A stretch of DNA of 64,000 nt, from positions 248,001 through 312,000 of the forward strand of contig NZ_BOMB01000021.1 in NCBI RefSeq assembly GCF_016861975.1, written 5' to 3'. Each line of letters opens with the position of its first letter. Position 1 is the stretch's first letter. Shown piece by piece: positions 8,817 through 16,809 of the stretch. The notes beneath the pieces were generated by a model that saw only the letters and a list, made by a program, of their open reading frames with translations, was not told the DNA's origin and did not search any database. A program made the position numbers and the translations under genes. This DNA is from Actinocatenispora rupis. Its GTDB lineage: Bacteria > Actinomycetota > Actinomycetes > Mycobacteriales > Micromonosporaceae.

Positions 8817-9692
8817 TCAGGGGGTGATGGACTCCGCGGCGAGGAACGCCCGGGTCGCGGCGCTCGGGTGCCGGTCCGCGACCGTCGCCACCGCCGTACG
8901 CCAGCGTGGCGCGGGGGCGGCCACGGACACGAACCGGGCGCTGGTCTGCTTGTGGCGGAACGAATCCGGCACCAGCGCGATGCCCAGGTCCTGCGCGACG
9001 AGGTCGAGCAGCGAGTGCACGTCGTTGACGGTGAGCGAGACGCAGCGGTCGACGCCCGCGGCGTGCAGCGCGTGGTCGGTGACGTCGCGGGTGACCCAGC
9101 CCGGCGCGAAGTCCACGAACGTCTCGCCCGCGAGCTTCGCGAGGTCGACCGTGTCCTCGCCGGCCAGCGGGTGGCCGGGGCCGCAGGCGACGACCATCGG
9201 CTGCTCCTCCAGCGGCGTGAGCGTGACGCCGGGAGTACCGGAGGGTGGTGTGGTGACGAAGGCGAGGTCGACGGCGCCGGCGCGGACCTGGTCGAGCAGG
9301 TCGGGGGTGCTCTCCTGGCGGAGCTGGATCTCCACCCCGGGATGCGCGGTACGGAACCGGCCGAGCGCGGCGGCGAGGTCGATGCCACCGAGGCACTGGA
9401 TGGTGCCGATGGACAGGCTGCCGCGCAGCAACCCCTGTACGGCGGCGACCGCCTCGCGCGCCGCGGTCACGGTGTGCAGGGTACGGCGGGCCTCGGCGAG
9501 CAGCGCCCGGCCGGCCTCGGTCAGCTCGACGCGGCGGGTGGACCGGACGAACAGCGGCGCGCCGAGTTCGCGTTCGAGGGCGCGGACGGAGGCGGACAGG
9601 CCGGACTGGGCGACGTGCAGGCGGGCGGCGGCGCGGGTGAAGTGCCGCTCCTCGGCGACGGCCACGAAGTACTCGATCTGCCGCAGTTCCAT
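8817..9692 (-). CDS. LysR-family transcriptional regulator
   Basis: 291 residues. The start MELRQIEYFVAVAEERHFTR leads into a classical LysR winged helix (RLHVAQSGLSASVRALERELGAPLFVR), followed by a periplasmic-binding-like effector domain beginning near GSLSIGTIQCLGGIDL. ATG at 9692 is preceded by AGGGATCA. It is divergent from the aldo/keto reductase gene, the standard arrangement for a LysR protein and its target, with a short dyad in between. Effector unknown. Confidence 0.93.
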   Translation of the reverse strand: MELRQIEYFVAVAEERHFTRAAARLHVAQSGLSASVRALERELGAPLFVRSTRRVELTEAGRALLAEARRTLHTVTAAREAVAAVQGLLRGSLSIGTIQCLGGIDLAAALGRFRTAHPGVEIQLRQESTPDLLDQVRAGAVDLAFVTTPPSGTPGVTLTPLEEQPMVVACGPGHPLAGEDTVDLAKLAGETFVDFAPGWVTRDVTDHALHAAGVDRCVSLTVNDVHSLLDLVAQDLGIALVPDSFRHKQTSARFVSVAAPAPRWRTAVATVADRHPSAATRAFLAAESITP

Positions 9693-9707
9693 TGATCCCT
9701 GCCCGTG

Positions 9708-9721
9708 CTGAATGGCATCAG
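9708..9721. promoter_or_regulatory. Possible LysR site between lysR and aldo/keto reductase
   Basis: CTGA and TCAG, separated by six bases, form a short dyad 16 bp before the lysR start in the divergent intergenic space. It is weak on its own; position is the main support. Confidence 0.3.
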
Positions 9722-9857
9722 TTTCTTCTGTTGGACGGCTGGAACCGGGCGCGCACAGAATGATCGGACAGGCCGTTTCCGTGCGGGCCGGACGGCCCGC
9801 GGGCCACAGTACAACGGGGCGCGGGGGTTTCCCGGGCGCCGGCGAAGGAGGACGACG

Positions 9858-10877
9858 GTGGAGTACCGGACGCTGGGTGGGACCGGCACGGTGGTGTCGA
9901 CCCTGTGCCTCGGGACGATGACCTTCGGCAACGAGAGTACCGAGGAGGTGTCGCACGCCCAGCTCGACCGGTTCGTCGAGGCCGGCGGCAACTTCCTGGA
10001 CACCGCCAACGTGTACTCGCGGGGCGTGTCCGAGGAGATCGTCGGGCGGTGGCTGGCGGCACGGCCGGGGATGCGCGACCAGGTGGTGGTCGCCACGAAG
10101 GGCCGGTTCCCGATGGGCGACGGCAAGAACGACCTGGGGCTGAGCCGGGTCAACCTGACCCGCGCGCTGGACGCGAGCCTGCGCCGGCTGGGCGTCGAGG
10201 CGGTCGACCTGTACCAGGCGCACGCGTTCGACGCGTTGACGCCGCTGGAGGAGACGCTGCGCTTCTTCGACGACGCGGTACGCGCCGGCAAGATCCGGTA
10301 CGCGGGGGTCAGCAACTTCCTCGGCTGGCAGTTGCAGAAGGCGGCGCTGCTGACCGACTTCCTGCGGTTGACGCCGATCGTCACGCTTCAGCCGCAGTAC
10401 AACCTGCTGGTGCGGGACATCGAGTTCGAGCTGGTCGACGTGTGCCGAAACGAGAACATCGGCATCCTGCCCTGGTCGCCGCTCGGCGGTGGCTGGCTGA
10501 CCGGCAAGTACTCCCGGGACACGCTGCCGACGGGTGCGACCCGGCTCGGCGAGGACCCGGAGCGCGGCATGGAGCGCTACGCGCAGCGCAACGCCGAGGA
10601 GCGTACGTGGCGGGTGGTCGACGCGGTGCGTACGGTCGCCGAACAGCGCGGCGCGTCCATGGCGCAGGTGGCGCTGGCCTGGCTGAACGACCGGCCCGCG
10701 GTCACCTCGGTGATCCTCGGCGCCCGTACGGTCGCGCAGCTGGACGACAACCTCGCCGCGGCCGGCCTGCACCTGACCGAGAAGGAGACGGAGCTGCTGA
10801 CTGACGCCAGCGCCCCGATCGTCGCCGACTACCCGTACGGCACGGGCGGCCGGAACCAGCGGTCCCGCACCATCTGA
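9858..10877 (+). CDS. Aldo/keto reductase
   Basis: NADPH-dependent oxidoreductase of the aldo/keto reductase superfamily, 339 residues, TIM-barrel fold. The catalytic tetrad is intact: Asp48 and Tyr53 in FLDTANVYSRG, Lys81 in VVVATKGRF and His122 in YQAHAFD. The NADPH site shows SPLGGGWLTGKY and SVILGARTVAQLDDNL. The GTG at 9858 follows AAGGAGG by six bases; upstream in-frame starts lack a site. It is similar in layout to YajO/Tas-like members. The true substrate is not evident; the divergent LysR gene probably controls it. Confidence 0.93.
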   Translation: MEYRTLGGTGTVVSTLCLGTMTFGNESTEEVSHAQLDRFVEAGGNFLDTANVYSRGVSEEIVGRWLAARPGMRDQVVVATKGRFPMGDGKNDLGLSRVNLTRALDASLRRLGVEAVDLYQAHAFDALTPLEETLRFFDDAVRAGKIRYAGVSNFLGWQLQKAALLTDFLRLTPIVTLQPQYNLLVRDIEFELVDVCRNENIGILPWSPLGGGWLTGKYSRDTLPTGATRLGEDPERGMERYAQRNAEERTWRVVDAVRTVAEQRGASMAQVALAWLNDRPAVTSVILGARTVAQLDDNLAAAGLHLTEKETELLTDASAPIVADYPYGTGGRNQRSRTI

Positions 10878-10895
10878 CCCCGGTACCGTTGCCGC

Positions 10896-11762
10896 ATGGG
10901 CATGGTGGGCACGGTCGGGCTGGTGCTGCATCCGCGGCGCGACTCCGAGATGGCGATCGGCACGATCCTCGACTGGGCGAAGCAGCGGTCGGCGACCGTG
11001 CTCGGCCTGCCGAACGAGATCGGCCGGATCGACTGCTCGGCCGTGCCCGTCTCCGACGAGGAGCTGGTCGACCGTTCCGACCTGCTCGTCAGCCTCGGCG
11101 GTGACGGCACCATGCTGCGCACCCTGCGGATGCTCGTCGGCGGGCCGAAGACCCCGGTGCTCGGCGTCAACCTCGGCCGGCTCGGCTTCCTCGCCGAGGT
11201 CGACGTCGCCGACCTGCCGCCGGCCCTCGGCGCCATCGACGAGCACCGCTACCAGGTGGAGCCGCGGATGGCGGTGCGCGCCGCGCTCGCCGGGCGACCC
11301 GCGCTGACCGCGTTCAACGACATCGCGATGGTGCGGGTGCCGGGCGAGGGCATGGCCGAGGTGGCGGTCACCGTCGCCGGCCACCCCTTCGTCCGGTACG
11401 CCGCGGACGCCGTCATCGTCGCCACGTCCACCGGCTCCACCGCGTACAGCTTCTCGGCGGGCGGGCCGATCGTGTCGCCGTCCGTACCCGCGTACCTGGT
11501 GGTGCCGGCGTCCGCGCACTCCACCTTCAACCGCGCCCTGGTACTGCCCGCCGACGACACCGTCGAGCTGGAACTGTTGCCCGCCAGCGGGCGCCTCGCC
11601 GTCGAGATGGACGGCGTCGTCGCCGGCCACCTCAAGCCCGGCGACCGGGTACGCGTCACCGCCGTCCCCGACGCCGCGCACATCGTCCGGCTCGGCACCA
11701 CCACGTTCTACGAGCGGGCCCGCCGCAAGCTCCGCCTCCCCGACAGCGCCGAGATCGAGTGA
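10896..11762 (+). CDS. nadK: NAD kinase
   Basis: Phosphorylates NAD to NADP, cytoplasmic. 288 residues, usual for the family. GGDGT is at 68-72, NLGRLGFLAEV follows, and the C-terminal glycine-rich region shows TSTGSTAYSFSAGGPIVSP. The usual Asn-Glu pair is Asn-Asp here (AFNDIAM), a tolerated variation. ATG at 10896 lies 15 bp past the aldo/keto reductase stop with no clear ribosome site and a TACCGT-like element just before it, so it could be leaderless. In many actinomycetes nadK neighbours recN; here it does not. Confidence 0.93.
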   Translation: MGMVGTVGLVLHPRRDSEMAIGTILDWAKQRSATVLGLPNEIGRIDCSAVPVSDEELVDRSDLLVSLGGDGTMLRTLRMLVGGPKTPVLGVNLGRLGFLAEVDVADLPPALGAIDEHRYQVEPRMAVRAALAGRPALTAFNDIAMVRVPGEGMAEVAVTVAGHPFVRYAADAVIVATSTGSTAYSFSAGGPIVSPSVPAYLVVPASAHSTFNRALVLPADDTVELELLPASGRLAVEMDGVVAGHLKPGDRVRVTAVPDAAHIVRLGTTTFYERARRKLRLPDSAEIE

Positions 11763-11769
11763 CCGGCGC

Positions 11770-11973
11770 TCACCGGTACGCGGTGAGCGTGCCGCGGCGT
11801 ACGCAGTCGAGGAACGCCGACCACTGACCACTGTGGACGGTCAGCGTCCCGCCGTCCGGATCCTTGCTGTCCCGCACATGCCACGACCCGTCGGCGCTGG
11901 CAACCTCGACACAGTTCCCGCCCTGCGTCCCGCTGCGTGTGCTCTTTCGCCAACGCAGTTCATCCCTGGCCAT
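11770..11973 (-). CDS. DUF397 domain protein
   Basis: 67 residues covering one DUF397 domain: WRKSTRSGTQGGNCVEVA, then WHVRDSKDPDGGTLTV and WSAFLDCVRRG. These small proteins are abundant in actinomycetes and are nearly always paired with an XRE-type regulator, as here, where the upstream partner overlaps it by 14 bp. In Streptomyces such pairs (WhiJ-type) act in developmental control; some have been suggested to act like toxin-antitoxin systems. The role here is inferred from that family only. Confidence 0.92.
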   Translation of the reverse strand: MARDELRWRKSTRSGTQGGNCVEVASADGSWHVRDSKDPDGGTLTVHSGQWSAFLDCVRRGTLTAYR

Positions 11974-12790
11974 ACAGTTCCTCCCTCACTCGCGAAATCA
12001 GCGTGGCTGACTCCGCTTGGGACAGTGCTTCGGCGCGCATCACGTCGAAGCTTCGGGCACACCTGTCCCTTGTTTCGTGGCCGGGCAGGATCGTACCGCC
12101 GCCGGGGCCTTCCAAGTAGACGAGTTGTTCGCCGTCACGAAGGTAGAGAAGCACGAACGATCCGTCGAGCGGAGCCCGTCCGGCCCGGGTCAACGGCAGG
12201 ATCTGGATCTTGATGTGAGTGCGGTCTGTGAGTGATACCAAGCGATCCAGTTGCTCGGCCATGTCTGCGGTGGATCCGACCGGACGACGAAGCACGCTCT
12301 CGTCCAGGATGAACCACAGCAGTGGAGGCTGCTCCCGCTCCAACAATGCTTGGCGTGTGAGCCGGGCGGCCAAGCGTTGTTCCAGTTCCTTGTGAGATCG
12401 CGGTGGCCAGTCTGGGCTGAACACAGCCCGCGCGTACCCCTCGGTTTGGAGCAAGCCAGGCACGACCTGGACCTCGAACTCGTCGATGGCAACGGCTTCG
12501 GCTTCGAGGGCCACGTACGAACGGAACCAGGAGGGGTACGCCTCGCGCGCGATCAGCGGTACGAGCGCGGCGAGCGTGCCGCCGGTGGCGAACTCGCGGT
12601 CGCACGCCTCGGCGAAGTCGGCGGTTGGCGGACGCTGGCGCGTCTCGACCATGCCGATCAGGCCGGGGGAGTAGTTGAGGTGGCGCGCGAGCTGCGCCTG
12701 GCTGAGGCCGCGGTCCTGGCGAAGCCGCCGCAACTGGGCGACGAAGTACTCGTGGACGGTCTCGGGTGGTGTCTCGTCCGTGGGCTCCAT
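11960..12790 (-). CDS. XRE helix-turn-helix regulator with DUF5753 domain
   Basis: 276 residues. Residues about 12-70 form a helix-turn-helix (LRRLRQDRGLSQAQLARHL then YSPGLIGMVETRQRPP); the rest is the DUF5753 domain, recognisable from WFRSYVALEAEA, VVPGLLQTEGYARAV, LDESVLRRPVG and a C-terminal SRVREEL. It is the standard partner of the DUF397 gene that follows with a 14-bp overlap. The pair is divergent from a small hypothetical gene. Confidence 0.93.
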   Translation of the reverse strand: MEPTDETPPETVHEYFVAQLRRLRQDRGLSQAQLARHLNYSPGLIGMVETRQRPPTADFAEACDREFATGGTLAALVPLIAREAYPSWFRSYVALEAEAVAIDEFEVQVVPGLLQTEGYARAVFSPDWPPRSHKELEQRLAARLTRQALLEREQPPLLWFILDESVLRRPVGSTADMAEQLDRLVSLTDRTHIKIQILPLTRAGRAPLDGSFVLLYLRDGEQLVYLEGPGGGTILPGHETRDRCARSFDVMRAEALSQAESATLISRVREELYGQG

Positions 12791-12882
12791 GACGGGATTC
12801 CTTTGTGAGGGAGGCGTTCACGGGTCACTCGTGGGTGCCGGGAGCCTACCGAGCGTGTGCGGATCGGGTCACGATACCGGGC

Positions 12883-13221
12883 ATGGAGAAGGATGCGTAC
12901 TTTCCGCCGACGGCGGCGCGGCCGTTCGGGATCGGGATCGCCGGCCCGGACGAGGTGCCGAAGGACGCGCCGCGCCGGTACGTGGTGCTGGCGTACGACG
13001 AGGAGGACCGGGCGGAGATCGTGCTGTGGGGGATGCAGACGCCGGAGCGGGCGTACGCGTTCGGGCGGGGCGGCGGGCCGTTGGTGAAGGGAGAGTCGGC
13101 GGAGGCGACCGCGCTGCTGCTGGCCAGTAACCTCGATCTCGATCTGGTGTGGATCGATCCGCCGGTGGGTGCAACCGATCGGGCGCGGGGTGATGCGTCG
13201 GGGTGCGCGGAGCATCCGTGA
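12883..13221 (+). CDS. Hypothetical protein
   Basis: 112 residues, no family recognised. The ATG at 12883 is chosen because the sequence from MEKDAYFPPTAARPFG onward reads as a folded domain while the 26 codons upstream do not; ACGATACC just before suggests a -10 box and a leaderless message. Alternating strands such as RRYVVLAYDEEDRAEIVLWG and a helix ATALLLASNLDLDLVW suggest a small alpha/beta protein. The C-terminal 15 residues look disordered. Confidence 0.6.
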   Translation: MEKDAYFPPTAARPFGIGIAGPDEVPKDAPRRYVVLAYDEEDRAEIVLWGMQTPERAYAFGRGGGPLVKGESAEATALLLASNLDLDLVWIDPPVGATDRARGDASGCAEHP

Positions 13222-13278
13222 GCAGCACCCGCCGCCCGCCCGGTGACCGTCCACTGTGGATGGTGAGGGGGTGGTGGG

Positions 13279-14490
13279 GTGCTGCGCGGGGCGTTCCGGC
13301 GGGTGTGGGTGGCCGAGACGGTGTCGGCGTTCGGCACCCCGGTGACCACGGTGGCGGTGCAGGTGCTGCTCGTCGGCACGCTGCACGCGTCGGCCACCGG
13401 GATCGGCCTGGTGAACGCCGCGCAGTGGGCGCCGTACCTGGTGTTCGGGTTGCTCGTGGGGGTGCTCGTCGACCGGTACCGGCGGCGGCCGATCCTCGTC
13501 GGCACCGAGCTGGCCGCCGGCGTACTGCTCGTCGCCGTGCCGCTGCTGGCGTGGGCGGGCCTGCTGCGTACGTGGGTGCTCGCCGCCGTGCTCGTCCCGT
13601 TCGGGGTGCTGTCGCTGCTGAACTCGGCCGCCGCGCAGGCGTACCTGCCGACGTTGGTGGCGCGCGGCGACCTGGCGCGGGCCAACGCGCGCCTCGAACA
13701 GAGCGGCAACGCGGCGCAGACGGCCGGCCCCGCCCTGGCCGGCGCCCTCGTCCGGCTCCTCGGCGCGCCGGCGGCGGTCCTCGTCGACGCCGCGTCGTAC
13801 CTGGTGGGCGGGGTGATCCTGGCGACCGGGCGGGCGCCCGAGCCGGTGCCCGCCCGCGGCCCCGCGCGGCACGTCGGGCGGGAACTCGCCGAGGGGCTGC
13901 GCTGGGTGTACCGGCACCGGATGCTCGCGCCGTACGCGCTGGCCACGCACGCCTGGTTCGGCTGCAACGCCGTCGCCGGCACCGTCTTCGCGCCGTACGC
14001 GCTGCGCACGCTGCACCTCGGCACCGTCGGGTACGGGGTGGCGCTCGCCGCGACCGGCGTCGGCGGCGTCGTCGGCGGCGGGCTGTCCCCGCGGCTCGGT
14101 ACCCGCCTCGGCGCCGGCCGCGCCATCCTCGTCGGCCGCTGGCTGTCCCCGCTCGCGCTGCTCGTCGTCGCCCTCGCCCATCCTGGTACGGCCGCGTGGC
14201 CCGTCGCCGTCGCCGGCCAGTTCCTGTACGGGCTCGGCATCGGGATCGACGGGCCGCAGGAGGCGGCGTACCGGACGAGCGTCACCCCGCACGAACTCCA
14301 GGGCCGCATGAACGCGACGATCCGCTCCCTCAACCGCGGTGCCCTGACCGTCGGCGCGCCGCTCGCCGGACTGCTCGCCGACGCGGCCGGCTACCGTACC
14401 GCGCTGGTCGTGGGGGCGGGCGGCTTCGCCGCGGCGGCGCTGGCGCTCACCCTGTCGCCGTTCCGTACCGCCCGGGTCGCCGCCGACTGA
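13279..14490 (+). CDS. MFS transporter
   Basis: 403 residues, twelve-helix major facilitator of the MFS_3 type. It shows RVWVAETVSAFGTPVTTVA at the start, motif A-like VGVLVDRYRRRPILVG, and a central cytoplasmic loop near ATGRAPEPVPARG. The start is a GTG at 13279 behind a G-rich stretch. Same broad class as the MFS gene at 7446, but without an adjacent regulator. Probably a drug or metabolite exporter; substrate unknown. Confidence 0.87.
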   Translation: MLRGAFRRVWVAETVSAFGTPVTTVAVQVLLVGTLHASATGIGLVNAAQWAPYLVFGLLVGVLVDRYRRRPILVGTELAAGVLLVAVPLLAWAGLLRTWVLAAVLVPFGVLSLLNSAAAQAYLPTLVARGDLARANARLEQSGNAAQTAGPALAGALVRLLGAPAAVLVDAASYLVGGVILATGRAPEPVPARGPARHVGRELAEGLRWVYRHRMLAPYALATHAWFGCNAVAGTVFAPYALRTLHLGTVGYGVALAATGVGGVVGGGLSPRLGTRLGAGRAILVGRWLSPLALLVVALAHPGTAAWPVAVAGQFLYGLGIGIDGPQEAAYRTSVTPHELQGRMNATIRSLNRGALTVGAPLAGLLADAAGYRTALVVGAGGFAAAALALTLSPFRTARVAAD

Positions 14491-14569
14491 CACCCGCGGT
14501 CGGCACCGCGCAGGCCGCACCTGACCGCGCCGTGATGTACTCGGCGGAGTCGACTCCGAGGGGGACACC

Positions 14570-14977
14570 ATGCCGAGCACACCGATGCCGGACGGCGCGC
14601 GCGAACTGCTCACCGCGGCCAACCCGGCGGTGATCACCACGGTACGGCCGGACGGCCAGCCCGTGTCCGTCGCCACCTGGTACCGGATGGACGGCGACCG
14701 GATCCTCGTCAACATGGACGAGAGCCGCAAGCGCCTCGACTACCTGCGCGCCGACCCGCGCGTCTCGCTCACCGTGCTCGCCGGCGACGACTGGTACACC
14801 CACGTCAGCATCCAGGGCCGCGTCGTCGAGATCGCCGACGACCCCGACCTGTCCGGCATCGACAGCCTGTCCGAGCACTACACCGGCAGGCCGTACCCGA
14901 CGCGCGACCGGCGCCGGGTCAACGCCTGGATCGAGATCGACCGCTGGCACGGCTGGGGCAAGATGCGCCAGGACTGA
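14570..14977 (+). CDS. PPOX-class F420/FMN-binding split-barrel protein
   Basis: 135 residues with the pyridoxamine-phosphate-oxidase-like split barrel: AVITTVRPDGQPVSVATWYRM, then ILVNMDESRKRLDYLRADPRVSL and a C-terminal IEIDRWHGWGKM. This matches the actinobacterial TIGR03618-like group of putative F420-dependent reductases. Cofactor assignment is by family resemblance. ATG at 14570 is preceded by GAGGGGG. A strong hairpin follows the stop. Confidence 0.88.
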   Translation: MPSTPMPDGARELLTAANPAVITTVRPDGQPVSVATWYRMDGDRILVNMDESRKRLDYLRADPRVSLTVLAGDDWYTHVSIQGRVVEIADDPDLSGIDSLSEHYTGRPYPTRDRRRVNAWIEIDRWHGWGKMRQD

Positions 14978-14983
14978 GCCCGC

Positions 14984-15025
14984 GCGGTCGACGGCGCCCC
15001 GCGGCATCCGGGCGCCGTCGACCGC
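14984..15025. terminator. Bidirectional hairpin terminator
   Basis: A perfect 16-bp stem, GCGGTCGACGGCGCCC at 14984-14999 with its complement at 15010-15025, and a 10-base loop separate the convergent PPOX gene and the FAD oxidoreductase operon. Confidence 0.88.
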
Positions 15026-15028
15026 GGG

Positions 15029-16483
15029 TCAGTCGTGCTCGCCGCGGGCCGGGTCCGCCGCCAGCTCGTCCAGGCTGATCGGCGTCGTCAGCGGGCGGGT
15101 CGTCAACGCCAGCGGATCGGCCGGCTCGTCCCGGCCCGACAGGGTGGCGGTCAGCGCCGCGACGTTCGCCCCGCACATCCGGCCCTGGCACACGCCCATC
15201 CCGCACCGGGTCGTGAGCTTCGCCGTACGCAGCCCGGTCACGCCGGACTGCTCCACCGCCCCGCGCAACGCCCGGTACGGCACCTCCTCGCACCGGCACA
15301 CCAGCGTCGAGTCCGACAGCCAGCTCTGCCACCCGTCCCGCACCGGGTACACCGCGGCGAGCGCCGTCGCGAACCGCCGGTACCGGGACCGTACGCCGTT
15401 CCAGGCCGCCGCCCGCGCGCTGTGCCCGCGTTCGCCGAGCGTACCCAGGTCGAGCGCGGTCGCCAGGCCCGCCAGCGCGCCCTCCGCCGCGGACAGCACG
15501 GCACCGCCGACACCGGTCAGCTCACCCGCCGCGTACACCCCCGGGGTGGAGGTCTGCTGGTAGTCGTCGACCGTGACGACCGGGCCCCCGTCCGGGCCCG
15601 GCTCGGTGCCACAACCCAACGACAGAGCCAGATCCAGCTGCGGAACGAAGCCGTACCCGACGGCCACGGCGTCCACGTCCACCCGCCGCTCCGAGCCCGG
15701 CACGATCGTCCAGTCCGACGCGAGCTTCGCGACCGTCGCCGCCTCCACCCGGTCCGTGCCGTGCACCGCCACCACCGCGCGACCCGCTCGTACGCGGGCG
15801 CGGTGCCGGGTCAGCGTCGCCGTGTACCGCGCGGCCTCCGCGACCTTCTCCGGCGCCAGCGCCATCGCCCGCGGCCGGCGTACCCAGCCGCGCGTGTGGT
15901 TCGCCTCCAGTACGCCGGCGAGCTTCGCGCCCGCGTCGATCAGCGTCGCCGCCACCCGCAGCAGGAACGGCCCCGTCCCGGCGACCAGCACCCGCTGCCC
16001 GACCAGCACCCGGGAACCCTTCGCCAGCGCCTGCGCCGCACCCGCCGTGTACACGCCCGGCAGGTCCCACCCCGGGAACGGCACCACCCGGTCGTACGCC
16101 CCGGTCGCCAGGATCACCCGGGGTGCGGCGATCACGCCGATGTTCACCGCCCGACCCGAGCTGGTGTCCGCCACGGACAGCAGGGCGCCGCCGCCGAGGC
16201 GCGGCTCCGCCGCCCACACCGTGACCTGCTGGCGCTGCGTCACCCGGCGGTGCCGGGCCAGCCGCGCGATCAGTTCCGCGGCCTCCGCCTGGTCGTGGTG
16301 CGCCCGCTCCGGGTGCACCGCGCCGAACTCCACCGGCAACTGCCGGTGGTACTGGCCGCCCGGCCGTACGTCCGAGTCGATGAGCAGGACGCTCGCGCCG
16401 CCGTCCGCGGCCTGGACCGCGGCGTGCAGCCCGGCCGGTCCGGCGCCGACGACGACCACGTCCGCCGCCCTGGTGGGGATCAC
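15029..16483 (-). CDS. FAD/NAD(P)-dependent oxidoreductase with BFD-like [2Fe-2S] domain (HcnB/LhpB-like)
   Basis: 484 residues. The N-terminal FAD site reads VVVGAGPAGLHAA; a second dinucleotide site is VLVAGTGPFLLRVAA. The C-terminal 90 residues carry the four Cys of a BFD-like cluster domain: VCRCEE and RCGMGVCQGRMC. This is the alpha subunit type of hydrogen cyanide synthase (HcnB), nopaline/octopine oxidases and D-hydroxyproline dehydrogenase. GTG at 16483 overlaps the ferredoxin-like gene's stop by 4 bp. Last gene of the three-gene operon. Confidence 0.9.
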   Translation of the reverse strand: MIPTRAADVVVVGAGPAGLHAAVQAADGGASVLLIDSDVRPGGQYHRQLPVEFGAVHPERAHHDQAEAAELIARLARHRRVTQRQQVTVWAAEPRLGGGALLSVADTSSGRAVNIGVIAAPRVILATGAYDRVVPFPGWDLPGVYTAGAAQALAKGSRVLVGQRVLVAGTGPFLLRVAATLIDAGAKLAGVLEANHTRGWVRRPRAMALAPEKVAEAARYTATLTRHRARVRAGRAVVAVHGTDRVEAATVAKLASDWTIVPGSERRVDVDAVAVGYGFVPQLDLALSLGCGTEPGPDGGPVVTVDDYQQTSTPGVYAAGELTGVGGAVLSAAEGALAGLATALDLGTLGERGHSARAAAWNGVRSRYRRFATALAAVYPVRDGWQSWLSDSTLVCRCEEVPYRALRGAVEQSGVTGLRTAKLTTRCGMGVCQGRMCGANVAALTATLSGRDEPADPLALTTRPLTTPISLDELAADPARGEHD

Positions 16484-16809
16484 TGCTCCGCTCCGTCCAG
16501 TACTGGCTCGGCCGGGCCGGTGGTGACCGCGTCGCCCGGACGCGCCGTGTACCGGCAGGCCCGGACGCCGGCCACCCCGTTCACCGTGACCAGGCAGTCG
16601 AAACACACGCCGATGCCGCAGAACACGCCGCGCGGCCGGGCGCCGAACCGGGTACGGCGCCAGCTCGACCGGCCGTCGGCGAGCAGCGCCGCGGCGAGCG
16701 TCTCGCCCGGCCGCAACGGCACCTCGGCGCCGTCGACGGTGATGTGGTCGAGCGGCTCGGCGGTCGGCTCGACCGGATCGTCGGTCACCCGACGCGGCCC
16801 GTCCGTCAT
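16480..16809 (-). CDS. (2Fe-2S)-binding small subunit (HcnA/LhpF-like)
   Basis: 109 residues with a plant-ferredoxin-like fold. Cluster ligands are in CGIGVCFDCLVTVNG, with a fourth Cys in RACRYTARPGD. VPLRPGETLAAALLADG is the typical leading part of the small subunit of HcnA-type dehydrogenases. Start and stop overlap the neighbouring genes by 4 bp each, so the three subunits are translationally coupled. It should pass electrons between the two flavoprotein subunits (family knowledge). Confidence 0.92.
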   Translation of the reverse strand: MTDGPRRVTDDPVEPTAEPLDHITVDGAEVPLRPGETLAAALLADGRSSWRRTRFGARPRGVFCGIGVCFDCLVTVNGVAGVRACRYTARPGDAVTTGPAEPVLDGAEQ